6,728 bases of DNA from Methanobacteriota archaeon (GTDB lineage: Archaea > Hydrothermarchaeota > Hydrothermarchaeia > Hydrothermarchaeales > JAADFM01): assembly GCA_013152845.1 (NCBI GenBank), contig JAADFM010000154.1, positions 1-6,728 of the forward strand, given 5' to 3'. The position numbers were made by a program, and so were the translations under genes. Below, piece by piece: positions 1-4,956 of this stretch (within the stretch, counting starts at the first letter, position 1; each line of letters begins with the position of its first letter). Under the pieces are notes generated by a model that saw nothing but the letters and a program-made list of their open reading frames with translations, was not told where the DNA came from and searched no databases.

Positions 1-77
1 AAAAAAAGAGAGGGGCAACCTCCGTTTGGAGTGGAGAGAGAGTCGGAGTTCTAAGAGAAAGGAGGTTTCGTGCCCCT
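1..77 (-). ncRNA. candidate small RNA with long stem and T7 tail
   Basis: No open reading frame of useful length lies here, but the minus strand has the layout of an independent small RNA gene. Plus-strand bases 11-17 (AGGGGCA) pair with 71-77 (TGCCCCT), and 18-23 (ACCTCC) pair with 61-66 (GGAGGT). This gives 13 base pairs with a 4-nt bulge at 67-70 and a loop at 24-60. Read on the minus strand the loop is pyrimidine-rich and contains CTCC three times. A TATA box at 100-107 predicts a start near 77, which is the first base of the stem, and the stem is followed by T7 at 7-1, as in archaeal termination. It is not a tRNA (no T-arm) and has no box C/D pair. The function is unknown. The window edge may cut the 3' end. 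Confidence 0.4.
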
Positions 78-104
78 GCTGATATATGGGCGCTGCTGGT
101 ATAT
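76..104 (+). repeat. imperfect 12-bp tandem direct repeat
   Basis: CTGCTGATATAT (76-87) and CTGCTGGTATAT (93-104) match at 11 of 12 positions and are offset by 17 bases. The second copy merges with the TATA box and the first covers the predicted start of the small RNA. It could be a regulator-binding pair or a duplicated promoter. The copies are short, so chance is possible. Confidence 0.3.
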
Positions 105-111
105 AAAAATT
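100..111 (-). promoter_or_regulatory. TATA box for the candidate small RNA
   Basis: On the minus strand this reads TTTTTATATA, containing the archaeal TBP consensus TTTATATA at 107-100. It is preceded by an A/T-rich stretch that could serve as the TFB element. Its centre is about 26 nt from position 77, a purine (A) at the first base of the downstream stem. The plus strand reads TATATAAAA, so the opposite orientation is possible, but nothing sensible follows it there. Confidence 0.45.
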
Positions 112-155
112 TTTTAGGATAAACGATTAGCCAGGCACGATTTGGAGAGGCAACC

Positions 156-161
156 AAAAAA
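156..161 (-). terminator. oligo-T terminator after the mevalonate operon
   Basis: The minus strand has T6 here, 14 nt past the stop codon of the DUF35 gene, the last gene of the operon. Oligo-T without a required hairpin is the usual archaeal termination signal. A second T5 tract follows at 109-105. Confidence 0.5.
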
Positions 162-174
162 CGGTCCGCCTTCC

Positions 175-570
175 TCAGCTGCCCTTGACAGGCACGAACT
201 TGAACCCGTAGTGGATGAGCCCGGCCTGCCCGTCCTCCTGGATTTTCCGGAACACACCTATCTCCACATCCTCCGGCCTGCAGTCCACTATCTGGGCCGT
301 AAGCCTTGGCCCATCGTCCAGCTCCACGATGGCCATGATATAGGGCGTCTGCTTGTCGAAGCCCTCTGGTCCGGTGTGGATGACGGTATAGGTCACCACC
401 TCGCCCTCGCCCCGCAGCTTCACGGGTTCGAGCTTGCTCATCCTCCTGCACTTCGGGCAGAAGACCCTGGGCGGGAAATAGAGGGTCTCGCAGGTCCCGC
501 ACCTTGTACCCACCAGGTTGTACCTGCTGTGGATATTGCGCCAGAATCTGGGTATCCCGCTCATCTGCAT
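175..570 (-). CDS. DUF35 zinc-ribbon/OB-fold scaffold protein of the thiolase-HMG-CoA synthase complex
   Basis: About 131 residues, the normal size for the DUF35 (COG1545) family. Counting from the GTG at 573, an N-terminal helix with the family motif PRFWR is followed by a rubredoxin-like zinc ribbon with four cysteines (C25, C28, C39, C42; CGTC and CPKC) and then an OB fold from about residue 50. In methanogens this protein has no catalytic role of its own. It bridges thiolase and HMG-CoA synthase so that acetoacetyl-CoA is handed over at a shared CoA site. The thiolase stop overlaps the ATG as TGATG (572-568), which suggests translational coupling, and GGAG lies 5 nt upstream. The GTG at 573 and the ATG at 564 are alternatives. 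The latter would give MSGIPRFWR, also typical of the family. This is the last gene of the operon, followed by a T6 stop signal. Confidence 0.93.
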   Translation of the reverse strand: MQMSGIPRFWRNIHSRYNLVGTRCGTCETLYFPPRVFCPKCRRMSKLEPVKLRGEGEVVTYTVIHTGPEGFDKQTPYIMAIVELDDGPRLTAQIVDCRPEDVEIGVFRKIQEDGQAGLIHYGFKFVPVKGS

Positions 571-1721
571 CACTTCTCCAGTATATGGACCACGGCCGTA
601 CCGCCCGAGCCCCCCACGTTGTGGGTGAGCCCGATGTCCGCATCCACCTGCCTCTTGCCCGCCTCGCCCCGGAGCTGGTAGACTATCTCCACGGCCTGGG
701 CCGCCCCCGTGGCCCCCACGGGATGTCCCTTGGCCTTCAACCCCCCCGAGGTGTTAACGGGGATGCGCCCACCGATGGCCGTCTCCCCCTCCTCGGTGGC
801 CTGGCCTCCCTTGCCCACCTCCACGAAACCCAGGCCCTCGATGCCCAGGATCTCCCCGATGGTGAAGGCGTCGTGGACCTCTGCCACCTGGATGTCCCCG
901 GCCTCTCTCCCGGCCCGCTTGTAGGCCTCCCTGGCCGCATTGGCGGTGGCGTCGGTCACAGGTATCCTCTTCCTGTCGTGGAGGGAGATGGTGCTTGTGG
1001 CCTGGCCGCTGCCCGTGATGTAGACAGGCGAATCGGTGTACTCCCTGGCCTTCTCCTCGGAGGCCAGGATGAGGCAGGCCGCACCGTCGGTGATGGGCGA
1101 GCAGTCCAGGAGGCGCAGGGGGTCGGCCACCATGGTGGAGCTCAACACCTGCTCCACGGTTATCTCCATCTGGAACTGGGCGTTGGGGTTCAGCTTCCCG
1201 TTTCTGTGGTTCTTCACCGAGACCATGGCCAGCTGCTCCCTGGTGGTGCCGAACTCGTGCATGTGCCGGCGCGCTATCATGGCGTAGAGGCCCGGGAAGG
1301 TCATGCCCAGGAAGGCCTCCCACTCCTGGTCCGATGCCGTGGCCAGGGTCTGGGTGGTTGCCCCGGCCAGGATATCGGTCATCTTCTCCACCCCCCCGGC
1401 CACCACGATGTCGTGGAACCCGGACTCGATGGCCATCAGGCCCTGGCGCAGGGCCAGCCCCCCGGAGGCGCAGGCCGCCTCCACCCTGGTGGCGGGTATG
1501 GGCACGAGGCCGGAATGGTCCGCGATGAGGGTCGAGACGTGCTCCTGGTCGATGAACCTGCCGCCGGACATATTGCCCACGAAGATGGCGTCGATGTCCT
1601 TGCCGTCGATGCCCGCATCCTTTATGGCCGCCGCCCCGGCGTCCACGAAGAGCTTGGAGAAGGAGTCCTCCCACTGCTCCCCGAACTTGGTGATTCCAAC
1701 TCCGATTACCGCTACCCGCAC
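570..1721 (-). CDS. acetyl-CoA C-acetyltransferase (archaeal SCP-x-like thiolase)
   Basis: Full-length thiolase-fold protein of 383 residues. It condenses two acetyl-CoA into acetoacetyl-CoA, the first step of the mevalonate pathway, in the cytosol. The nucleophilic cysteine is C84 in [13 protein letters not shown] (H283) replaces the NEAF of classical thiolases. The catalytic histidine is H333 in GHPVGATG. At the place of the usual second cysteine motif the protein has HNVGGSGG (H367-N368), as expected for the SCP-x-like archaeal subgroup. The start is GTG, preceded by AAGGAGG with 8-nt spacing; that site overlaps the end of the HMG-CoA synthase gene, leaving only a 3-nt gap. The thermodynamically unfavourable reaction is thought to be driven by direct transfer to HMG-CoA synthase through the DUF35 partner encoded next. 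The assignment is firm; physiological substrates other than acetyl-CoA cannot be excluded from sequence. Confidence 0.95.
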   Translation of the reverse strand: MRVAVIGVGITKFGEQWEDSFSKLFVDAGAAAIKDAGIDGKDIDAIFVGNMSGGRFIDQEHVSTLIADHSGLVPIPATRVEAACASGGLALRQGLMAIESGFHDIVVAGGVEKMTDILAGATTQTLATASDQEWEAFLGMTFPGLYAMIARRHMHEFGTTREQLAMVSVKNHRNGKLNPNAQFQMEITVEQVLSSTMVADPLRLLDCSPITDGAACLILASEEKAREYTDSPVYITGSGQATSTISLHDRKRIPVTDATANAAREAYKRAGREAGDIQVAEVHDAFTIGEILGIEGLGFVEVGKGGQATEEGETAIGGRIPVNTSGGLKAKGHPVGATGAAQAVEIVYQLRGEAGKRQVDADIGLTHNVGGSGGTAVVHILEK

Positions 1722-1724
1722 AGG

Positions 1725-2756
1725 TCACACCTCCTTGATCTTGCCCCTGAGCTTGACGTAGGTGGCGTATCCGATGTACTCCTTGGAGGCGATGTATGAT
1801 TCCGTCGAGGGGGCGAGGTCCCTCCTCTCCTGGATGGCCTCCTCCACCACTATGCTGAATGAATCGCTGCCTGCCCCGCTGCCGAAGGAGGTCAGGAGGA
1901 TCCTCTCCCCGGGCTCGGCAATGTCCAGTACCCGGGTCAGGCCCAGGATGGATGAGCCGGAGTAGGTGTTGCCTATCCTGTCCACCAGGATGCCGTCCTC
2001 TATCTGCTCCTTTGTAAATCCCAGTATCCTGGCCGCGTTCCTCGGGAACTTGCCGTTGGGCTGGTGGAAGATGGCGTAGTCGAAGTCCCCGGGCTCAAGG
2101 CCCAGCTTCTCCATAAGTCCCGTGGACGCCTTCACCACGTGCTTGAAATAGGCCGGGGAGCCCGTGAACCGTCCCCCGTGCCTGGGATAGGCCTGGCCCT
2201 CCCTCCTCCAGAAGTCCGGGGTGTCGGTGGTGTAGGAATAGGTGCCCTCGATGGTGGCCAGGGGGCTGTCGCTACCTATCACGAAGGCCGCACCTCCTGC
2301 CGAGGCGGTGTACTCCAGGGCGTCCCCCGGGGCCCCCTGGGCGGTATCGGCGCCGATGGCCATGCCGTAGTCTATCATCCCGGAGGCCACAAGGCCCATG
2401 CAGGTCTGGATGGCGGCGGTGCCTGCCTTGCAGGCGAACTCGTAGTCCGCAGCGGTCATGTCAGGGGAGGCCCCGATGGCGTCCCCCACGATGGTGGAGG
2501 ATGGCTTGACGGTGTATGGGTGGCTCTCGGAACCTATGTAGATGGCCCCGATGTCCCTGGGGTCAATCCCGGCACGCTTCACCGCGTTGCGGGCCGCGAT
2601 GGTGACGGTATCCTCGTCGATGTTGGGCACCGACTTCTCCTCGATTTTCAGGCCGCGTTTGACGGCCTCGGGGTCAGAGCCCCAGACCCTGGCAATGTCC
2701 TCCGCCTTTATGCGGTATCTCGGGATGTAGGCACCGTAGCCGATTATTCCTACCAA
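1725..2756 (-). CDS. hydroxymethylglutaryl-CoA synthase, archaeal type
   Basis: 343 residues, the full length of archaeal HMG-CoA synthase (COG3425). It joins acetyl-CoA and acetoacetyl-CoA to make HMG-CoA, the precursor of mevalonate and so of archaeal isoprenoid lipids. Visible signatures are the opening [15 protein letters not shown], the catalytic glutamate E77 in GSESHPY, the acyl-accepting cysteine C109 in EFACKAGT, the catalytic histidine H231 in FHQPN, then GNTYSGSS (N263) and [10 protein letters not shown]. The start is a TTG with AAGGAGG exactly 8 nt upstream, the same spacing as for thiolase. An ATG at 2761 overlaps the upstream stop codon but is out of frame and would give only three residues. 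The gene lies 4 nt after the regulator gene and 3 nt before thiolase. Homologues of the three mevalonate genes form a stable complex in methanogens. The assignment is firm. Confidence 0.96.
   Translation of the reverse strand: MVGIIGYGAYIPRYRIKAEDIARVWGSDPEAVKRGLKIEEKSVPNIDEDTVTIAARNAVKRAGIDPRDIGAIYIGSESHPYTVKPSSTIVGDAIGASPDMTAADYEFACKAGTAAIQTCMGLVASGMIDYGMAIGADTAQGAPGDALEYTASAGGAAFVIGSDSPLATIEGTYSYTTDTPDFWRREGQAYPRHGGRFTGSPAYFKHVVKASTGLMEKLGLEPGDFDYAIFHQPNGKFPRNAARILGFTKEQIEDGILVDRIGNTYSGSSILGLTRVLDIAEPGERILLTSFGSGAGSDSFSIVVEEAIQERRDLAPSTESYIASKEYIGYATYVKLRGKIKEV
1730..1736 (-). promoter_or_regulatory. ribosome-binding site fixing the GTG start of thiolase
   Basis: AAGGAGG on the minus strand, 8 nt before the GTG at 1721. 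It overlaps the last codons of the HMG-CoA synthase gene, so the start at 1721 is preferred over later ATG codons. Confidence 0.8.
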
Positions 2757-2760
2757 AACA

Positions 2761-3474
2761 TCAACCTCCTTGTATGCCCCTAAGCCTCCTTTTCAGCTCA
2801 GCGGGGTCTTCTATGGATGAGAGAATCACTGGTATCTTCTCCATCTGCGCTATCTTGATGCCCAGGGCGTCCACTTTCTTCGGCCCCTGGATGATGACGA
2901 CTCCGGGTTTTATAGGGGAGACCCTTATGGCCACAAAGGGCGAGCGCCCCTGGGATACCCTCATGAATACCAGGGCCCTCTCGGGTGTCAGGCCGTATAT
3001 CCTGAAGAACTCCTGGGACGAAAGCTCCAGGATGGCCCTGGGACCATCAATGGCCGTATATCCATATATATCCTTTTCCCTGGCGTCCTCCACCAGGATT
3101 TCGCCCTCGATATGGGAGCAGAGGAACTCGACGGATACCGGCACCGGGAACTCCCGCATGTCCATGATGGAGGTCTCCATCTCCCGGCCTGCAAGGGTGT
3201 GGCTGTATGCCTTCAGGACCCTGGAGCCGTTGGCCTCGTCAAAGTCCATGAGGGCTGCCGTAATCCTGCTGACCAGGTCGGCCCCGGGGGAGGACCTCCT
3301 CCCGCTCTCGTAGTCGCTGATGACCGAGGCCGAGACCCCAAGTCTCTCGGATATGTCCTTCTGGGTGGCGCCGAAGATCTCCCTCCACTTCTTCATGGTC
3401 CTGCCGTGGTCGCTGGAGAGGACTATCTCTCCGGCAATCCGCATGGAAAGTTCCTCTCTGTCTCCCAATGCCAT
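2761..3474 (-). CDS. XRE-type HTH transcriptional regulator, COG1709-like
   Basis: 237 residues with two parts. Residues about 27-75 form a Cro/C1-type helix-turn-helix ([19 protein letters not shown], then a recognition helix [13 protein letters not shown]). Residues about 100-237 form an alpha/beta domain of unknown ligand, with the motif [20 protein letters not shown] and a C-terminal helix. The pattern matches the conserved euryarchaeal COG1709 family, often found beside the HMG-CoA synthase gene; M. jannaschii MJ1545 next to MJ1546 is the example I recall. It heads the operon, 4 nt before HMG-CoA synthase, so it may sense an isoprenoid-pathway signal and control its own operon. That is inference. 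The chosen start lies about 5 nt from the predicted transcription start, so the mRNA would be nearly leaderless. An in-frame ATG at 3444 (residue 11), with an AGAGGA upstream, is an alternative. Confidence 0.85.
   Translation of the reverse strand: MALGDREELSMRIAGEIVLSSDHGRTMKKWREIFGATQKDISERLGVSASVISDYESGRRSSPGADLVSRITAALMDFDEANGSRVLKAYSHTLAGREMETSIMDMREFPVPVSVEFLCSHIEGEILVEDAREKDIYGYTAIDGPRAILELSSQEFFRIYGLTPERALVFMRVSQGRSPFVAIRVSPIKPGVVIIQGPKKVDALGIKIAQMEKIPVILSSIEDPAELKRRLRGIQGG
2765..2771 (-). promoter_or_regulatory. ribosome-binding site fixing the TTG start of HMG-CoA synthase
   Basis: AAGGAGG on the minus strand, 8 nt before the TTG at 2756. It lies inside the 3' end of the upstream regulator gene. 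Its spacing is too short for the out-of-frame ATG at 2761, which supports the rare TTG start. Confidence 0.8.
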
Positions 3475-3499
3475 ACCTCGCCAGAGGTTAAGGCCTTTG

Positions 3500-3516
3500 G
3501 GTATATAACCTTTTCG
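3500..3516 (-). promoter_or_regulatory. TATA/BRE promoter of the mevalonate operon
   Basis: On the minus strand the sequence reads CGAAAAGGTTATATAC: a purine-rich TFB element followed directly by a TATA box (3510-3501). About 26 nt downstream falls near 3479, some 5 nt before the regulator's ATG at 3474, pointing to a nearly leaderless transcript covering all four genes. Confidence 0.65.
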
Positions 3517-3571
3517 TCATAAAACTTATATGCCTATGGCGTTTGTCGATGTAGAGGGGCCCCGGGCCATA

Positions 3572-3581
3572 GATTTATATG
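3572..3581 (+). promoter_or_regulatory. TATA box for tRNA-Pro
   Basis: GATTTATATG on the plus strand. Transcription would start about 26 nt downstream near 3603, leaving a leader of about 12 nt for RNase P to remove before the tRNA at 3615. A weaker box (ACTTATATG, about 3524-3532) lies upstream. Confidence 0.55.
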
Positions 3582-3614
3582 GGTTGAATATTCTAAGGGG
3601 GAACTCATCAGCGA

Positions 3615-3689
3615 GGGGCCGTAGGGTAGCCTGGACCATCCTCGTGGCTTCGGGAGCCATGGACCTGAGTTCGAATCTCAGCGGCCCCA
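3615..3689 (+). tRNA. tRNA-Pro (anticodon CGG)
   Basis: A 75-nt cloverleaf. The acceptor stem is GGGGCCG (3615-3621) with CGGCCCC (3682-3688), and the discriminator is A3689. U8 and A9 are present, and the D-stem is GGGT/ATCC. The anticodon stem GTGGC/GCCAT closes the loop TTCGGGA, giving U33, anticodon CGG and G37, the base expected for proline tRNAs. The T-arm is CTGAG-TTCGAAT-CTCAG. The variable region is short (4 nt with this anticodon stem; an extra C-G pair could lengthen the stem). No intron is visible and the 3' CCA is not encoded, as is common in archaea. It reads CCG codons, which fits the GC-rich codon use here. Confidence 0.93.
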
Positions 3690-3795
3690 TTTGGATCCAC
3701 TCGCAATCAAGCTGTTCGCACGGGTACTCTCGAATGATTGCTCGTGTCTCCACCCATGGATTCATGTCGCTGTCGCGAATGAGAGAGAGGATATT

Positions 3796-3857
3796 GCGGG
3801 TCCGAAGGACCGCCCGGGTAAGCCGTTAGGGGCGGTAGCCCCTTCGGCGTGTCTACC
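3796..3857. other. structured intergenic region of unknown role
   Basis: The 174 nt between tRNA-Pro and the lipoprotein stop codon hold no gene that I can support, but this part folds well. Hairpin A pairs GCGG (3796-3799) with CCGC (3810-3813) and TCC/GGA around a GAA loop, with one bulged G. Hairpin B pairs AGGGGC (3828-3833) with GCCCCT (3838-3843) around GGTA, extended by GCCG/CGGC (3822-3825 with 3845-3848) and by GGTA/TACC (3817-3820 with 3854-3857). CCGAAGG in hairpin A (3802-3808) is also the exact complement of CCTTCGG in hairpin B (3841-3847), so two exclusive folds are possible. It could be an RNA on either strand or a 3' structure of the lipoprotein mRNA. I find no box C/D or clear H/ACA motif. 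Confidence 0.35.
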
Positions 3858-3863
3858 ACCCTT

Positions 3864-4265
3864 TCAATACATGCCCTGATAGGGCTTCTGGTTCATCTCG
3901 TCCCAGCGTCCGTCCAGGACGGCGTACTCCACCTCGCCTTCTCTGACCAGGACCCGGGCGGTGTGGTGGGTTATCGCCTGGGTCACCATCATCCCGGTGC
4001 GGTCCCCGTAGCCCCCGTGGCGGCAGTCGAAGGCCAGGCTCACCTCCCAGCAGTAGGGACAGCGCATGGTCTCGACTCCGGTCACCTCCAGGGTCTCCTC
4101 CATGCCGTCCCAGGCGAAGGTGGGGGCTGCCCTGATGTATTCAGTTGCAACCTCCACCGCCTCCTCCATGGTGTGCCCGGGGCTTTCCGGTGTCCCGGCC
4201 GGACCGGGCTGGAGGCATCCCACCAGGACGATGACGGCCGCCAAGGGCACCAGGACGGTTCTCAT
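3864..4265 (-). CDS. small secreted lipoprotein with a CPYC motif, function unknown
   Basis: 133 residues. The chosen start gives a lipoprotein signal peptide: MRT, a hydrophobic stretch LVPLAAVIVLV, then the lipobox VGC with the lipidated cysteine at C17. A short linker rich in Pro, Gly and Thr follows, so the protein should be anchored outside the cell membrane. The mature part begins with a helix (MEEAVEVATEYI), then a domain with MRCPYCWEVSLAF (C69, C72), a third cysteine C81, the motif HGGYGDRTG (83-91) and a strand-rich end with EYAVLDGRWDEMNQ. This resembles a small hypothetical family I recall from methanogens, known only by sequence. The CPYC pair could form a redox disulphide or bind metal; that is inference. 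A longer frame upstream (to 4442) would bury the signal peptide and is not preferred. It is a single gene, apparently not part of either neighbouring operon. Confidence 0.8.
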   Translation of the reverse strand: MRTVLVPLAAVIVLVGCLQPGPAGTPESPGHTMEEAVEVATEYIRAAPTFAWDGMEETLEVTGVETMRCPYCWEVSLAFDCRHGGYGDRTGMMVTQAITHHTARVLVREGEVEYAVLDGRWDEMNQKPYQGMY

Positions 4266-4275
4266 GCCCAGTAAG

Positions 4276-4284
4276 ATATATATA
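4276..4284 (+). promoter_or_regulatory. TATA-like box between lipoprotein and mini-ORF
   Basis: ATATATATA, nearly symmetric. On the plus strand it predicts a start near 4306, next to the ATG at 4310. On the minus strand it would start transcription inside the lipoprotein gene, past its ATG at 4265, so it fits the plus direction better. The lipoprotein may instead use the TTTTATTAA seen on the minus strand at about 4308-4300. Confidence 0.4.
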
Positions 4285-4309
4285 ACCACTGAAAAAGGGT
4301 TAATAAAAC

Positions 4310-4453
4310 ATGACCGAGATAACCAAACCAGACGAACGACTGGGAACACATGAGTTTTGGGGAAAAGTGGATATGGATTCTGGAGAAACAGCGGGAGATA
4401 TCCCAGCTTGGCGTCCCCGAGGAGCTGCGCTAGGCCATCCACTCCCCATTTAA
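4310..4453 (+). CDS. possible leaderless mini-gene of 47 codons, perhaps frameshifted
   Basis: ATG at 4310 opens a 47-residue frame (MTEITKPDERLGTHEFW...) that ends with TAA at 4451-4453. It starts about where the TATA box at 4276-4284 predicts the transcript to begin and is followed 2 nt later by T6. A second frame from ATG 4350 to TAG 4433 reads MSFGEKWIWILEKQREISQ and ends GVPEELR. Its codons (CTG, GAG, CAG, CGG, GTC) look more like those of the neighbouring genes than the tail of the first frame does. Removing one base near GGGGAAAA (4359-4366) would join the two into about 40 residues, THEFWEKWIWILEKQ in the middle. I recognise no family. It may be a real small protein, a remnant, or chance. 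Confidence 0.3.
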   Translation: MTEITKPDERLGTHEFWGKVDMDSGETAGDIPAWRPRGAALGHPLPI

Positions 4454-4455
4454 GG

Positions 4456-4461
4456 TTTTTT
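4456..4461 (+). terminator. T6 tract after the mini-ORF
   Basis: TTTTTT on the plus strand, 2 nt past the stop at 4453 and touching the end of the opposing dUTPase gene. It would end a plus-strand transcript. On the minus strand it is an A-run and so does not serve the dUTPase gene. Confidence 0.35.
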
Positions 4462-4950
4462 CACCCCACCCTTCCGCCCTGGTATTTCCCGTTATAGCTC
4501 TCGGTCTGGCCCGCCACCTCTGCGAAGACTATCTGGGCGACGCCTGCGTATCTCTCCAGGGTGAAGGTATGCTCCCCCTCGTTCTTTATTACCTATGGTC
4601 AGGATGCCCCTGTAGCCCGGGTCCACCACCGCAGTCCTCAGTGCCACCCCCGAGCGGAACAGGGTTGAGCGGGGCAGGATGAAGGCCACCAGGTCGGGTG
4701 GCATGTTGACCCTCTCCCTTGTTGCCAGGAGGTAATATGCCCCCGGCGGAATCTCGAAGACGTCCCCCTCCACCTCCCTCATCTCGGGCAGCGCCCTCTG
4801 CCCCCGTCCAAGCCGGGCCGGCGAGCGCAGCTCGAAGAGCCTATCGATGGTCAGGTCCACCCCGGAACCCTGGACGTTCTCCATCTCCAGGTCCTCCAGG
4901 AGGGACTCCTCCTCGATTCGCCTCAGTATCTCTGCCTTGCCGAGGTACAT
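4461..4950 (-). CDS. dut: dUTPase/dCTP deaminase family protein, frameshifted near 4590
   Basis: Trimeric dUTPase-fold protein (COG0717) of about 162 residues once a frameshift is corrected. The first frame (4950-4591) has the N-terminal helix, [28 protein letters not shown] and the conserved aspartate in AVVDPGYRG (D110). It then departs from the family. The frame beginning at 4589 gives [31 protein letters not shown] and the C-terminal [11 protein letters not shown], ending with TGA at 4463-4461. One surplus A within GGTAATAAAG (4589-4590) explains the break; without the correction the first frame runs on to 4492 with no family match. The glutamate that dCTP deaminases have after the DPG(Y/W)xG motif appears to be replaced (GILTIGIKN), so a dUTPase (dUTP to dUMP and pyrophosphate) is more likely than a deaminase. 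It lies 6 nt after thrS and is probably co-transcribed with it. Confidence 0.85.
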
Positions 4951-4956
4951 GGCAAC

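Noticed and set aside
61..115. 15-codon plus-strand frame from GTG at 70 after GGAGG, ending at T6
   Set aside because: The GGAGG is part of the stem of the candidate small RNA, spacing to the GTG is only 4 nt, and the peptide is very short with no support.
504..1799. 431-codon plus-strand open frame
   Set aside because: It lies antisense to the well-supported thiolase gene, has low-complexity Gly/His/Leu-rich sequence, no family motifs and no ribosome-binding site. High GC leaves the opposite strand open.
2064..2783. 239-codon plus-strand open frame
   Set aside because: Antisense to HMG-CoA synthase, with the same low-complexity composition; a shadow of the real gene.
3526..3765. 79-codon minus-strand frame containing GPLRFELRSMAPEATRM
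   Set aside because: It is antisense across the whole tRNA-Pro gene. Peptides of this kind are common false predictions from tRNA complements.
3530..3829. 99-codon plus-strand frame
   Set aside because: It reads straight through the tRNA and has no family features, so it is unlikely to be translated.
3690..3863. Integration (att) site or box C/D RNA next to the tRNA
   Set aside because: No second copy of the tRNA 3' end and no integrase are in the window, and no paired RTGATGA and CTGA boxes were found on either strand.
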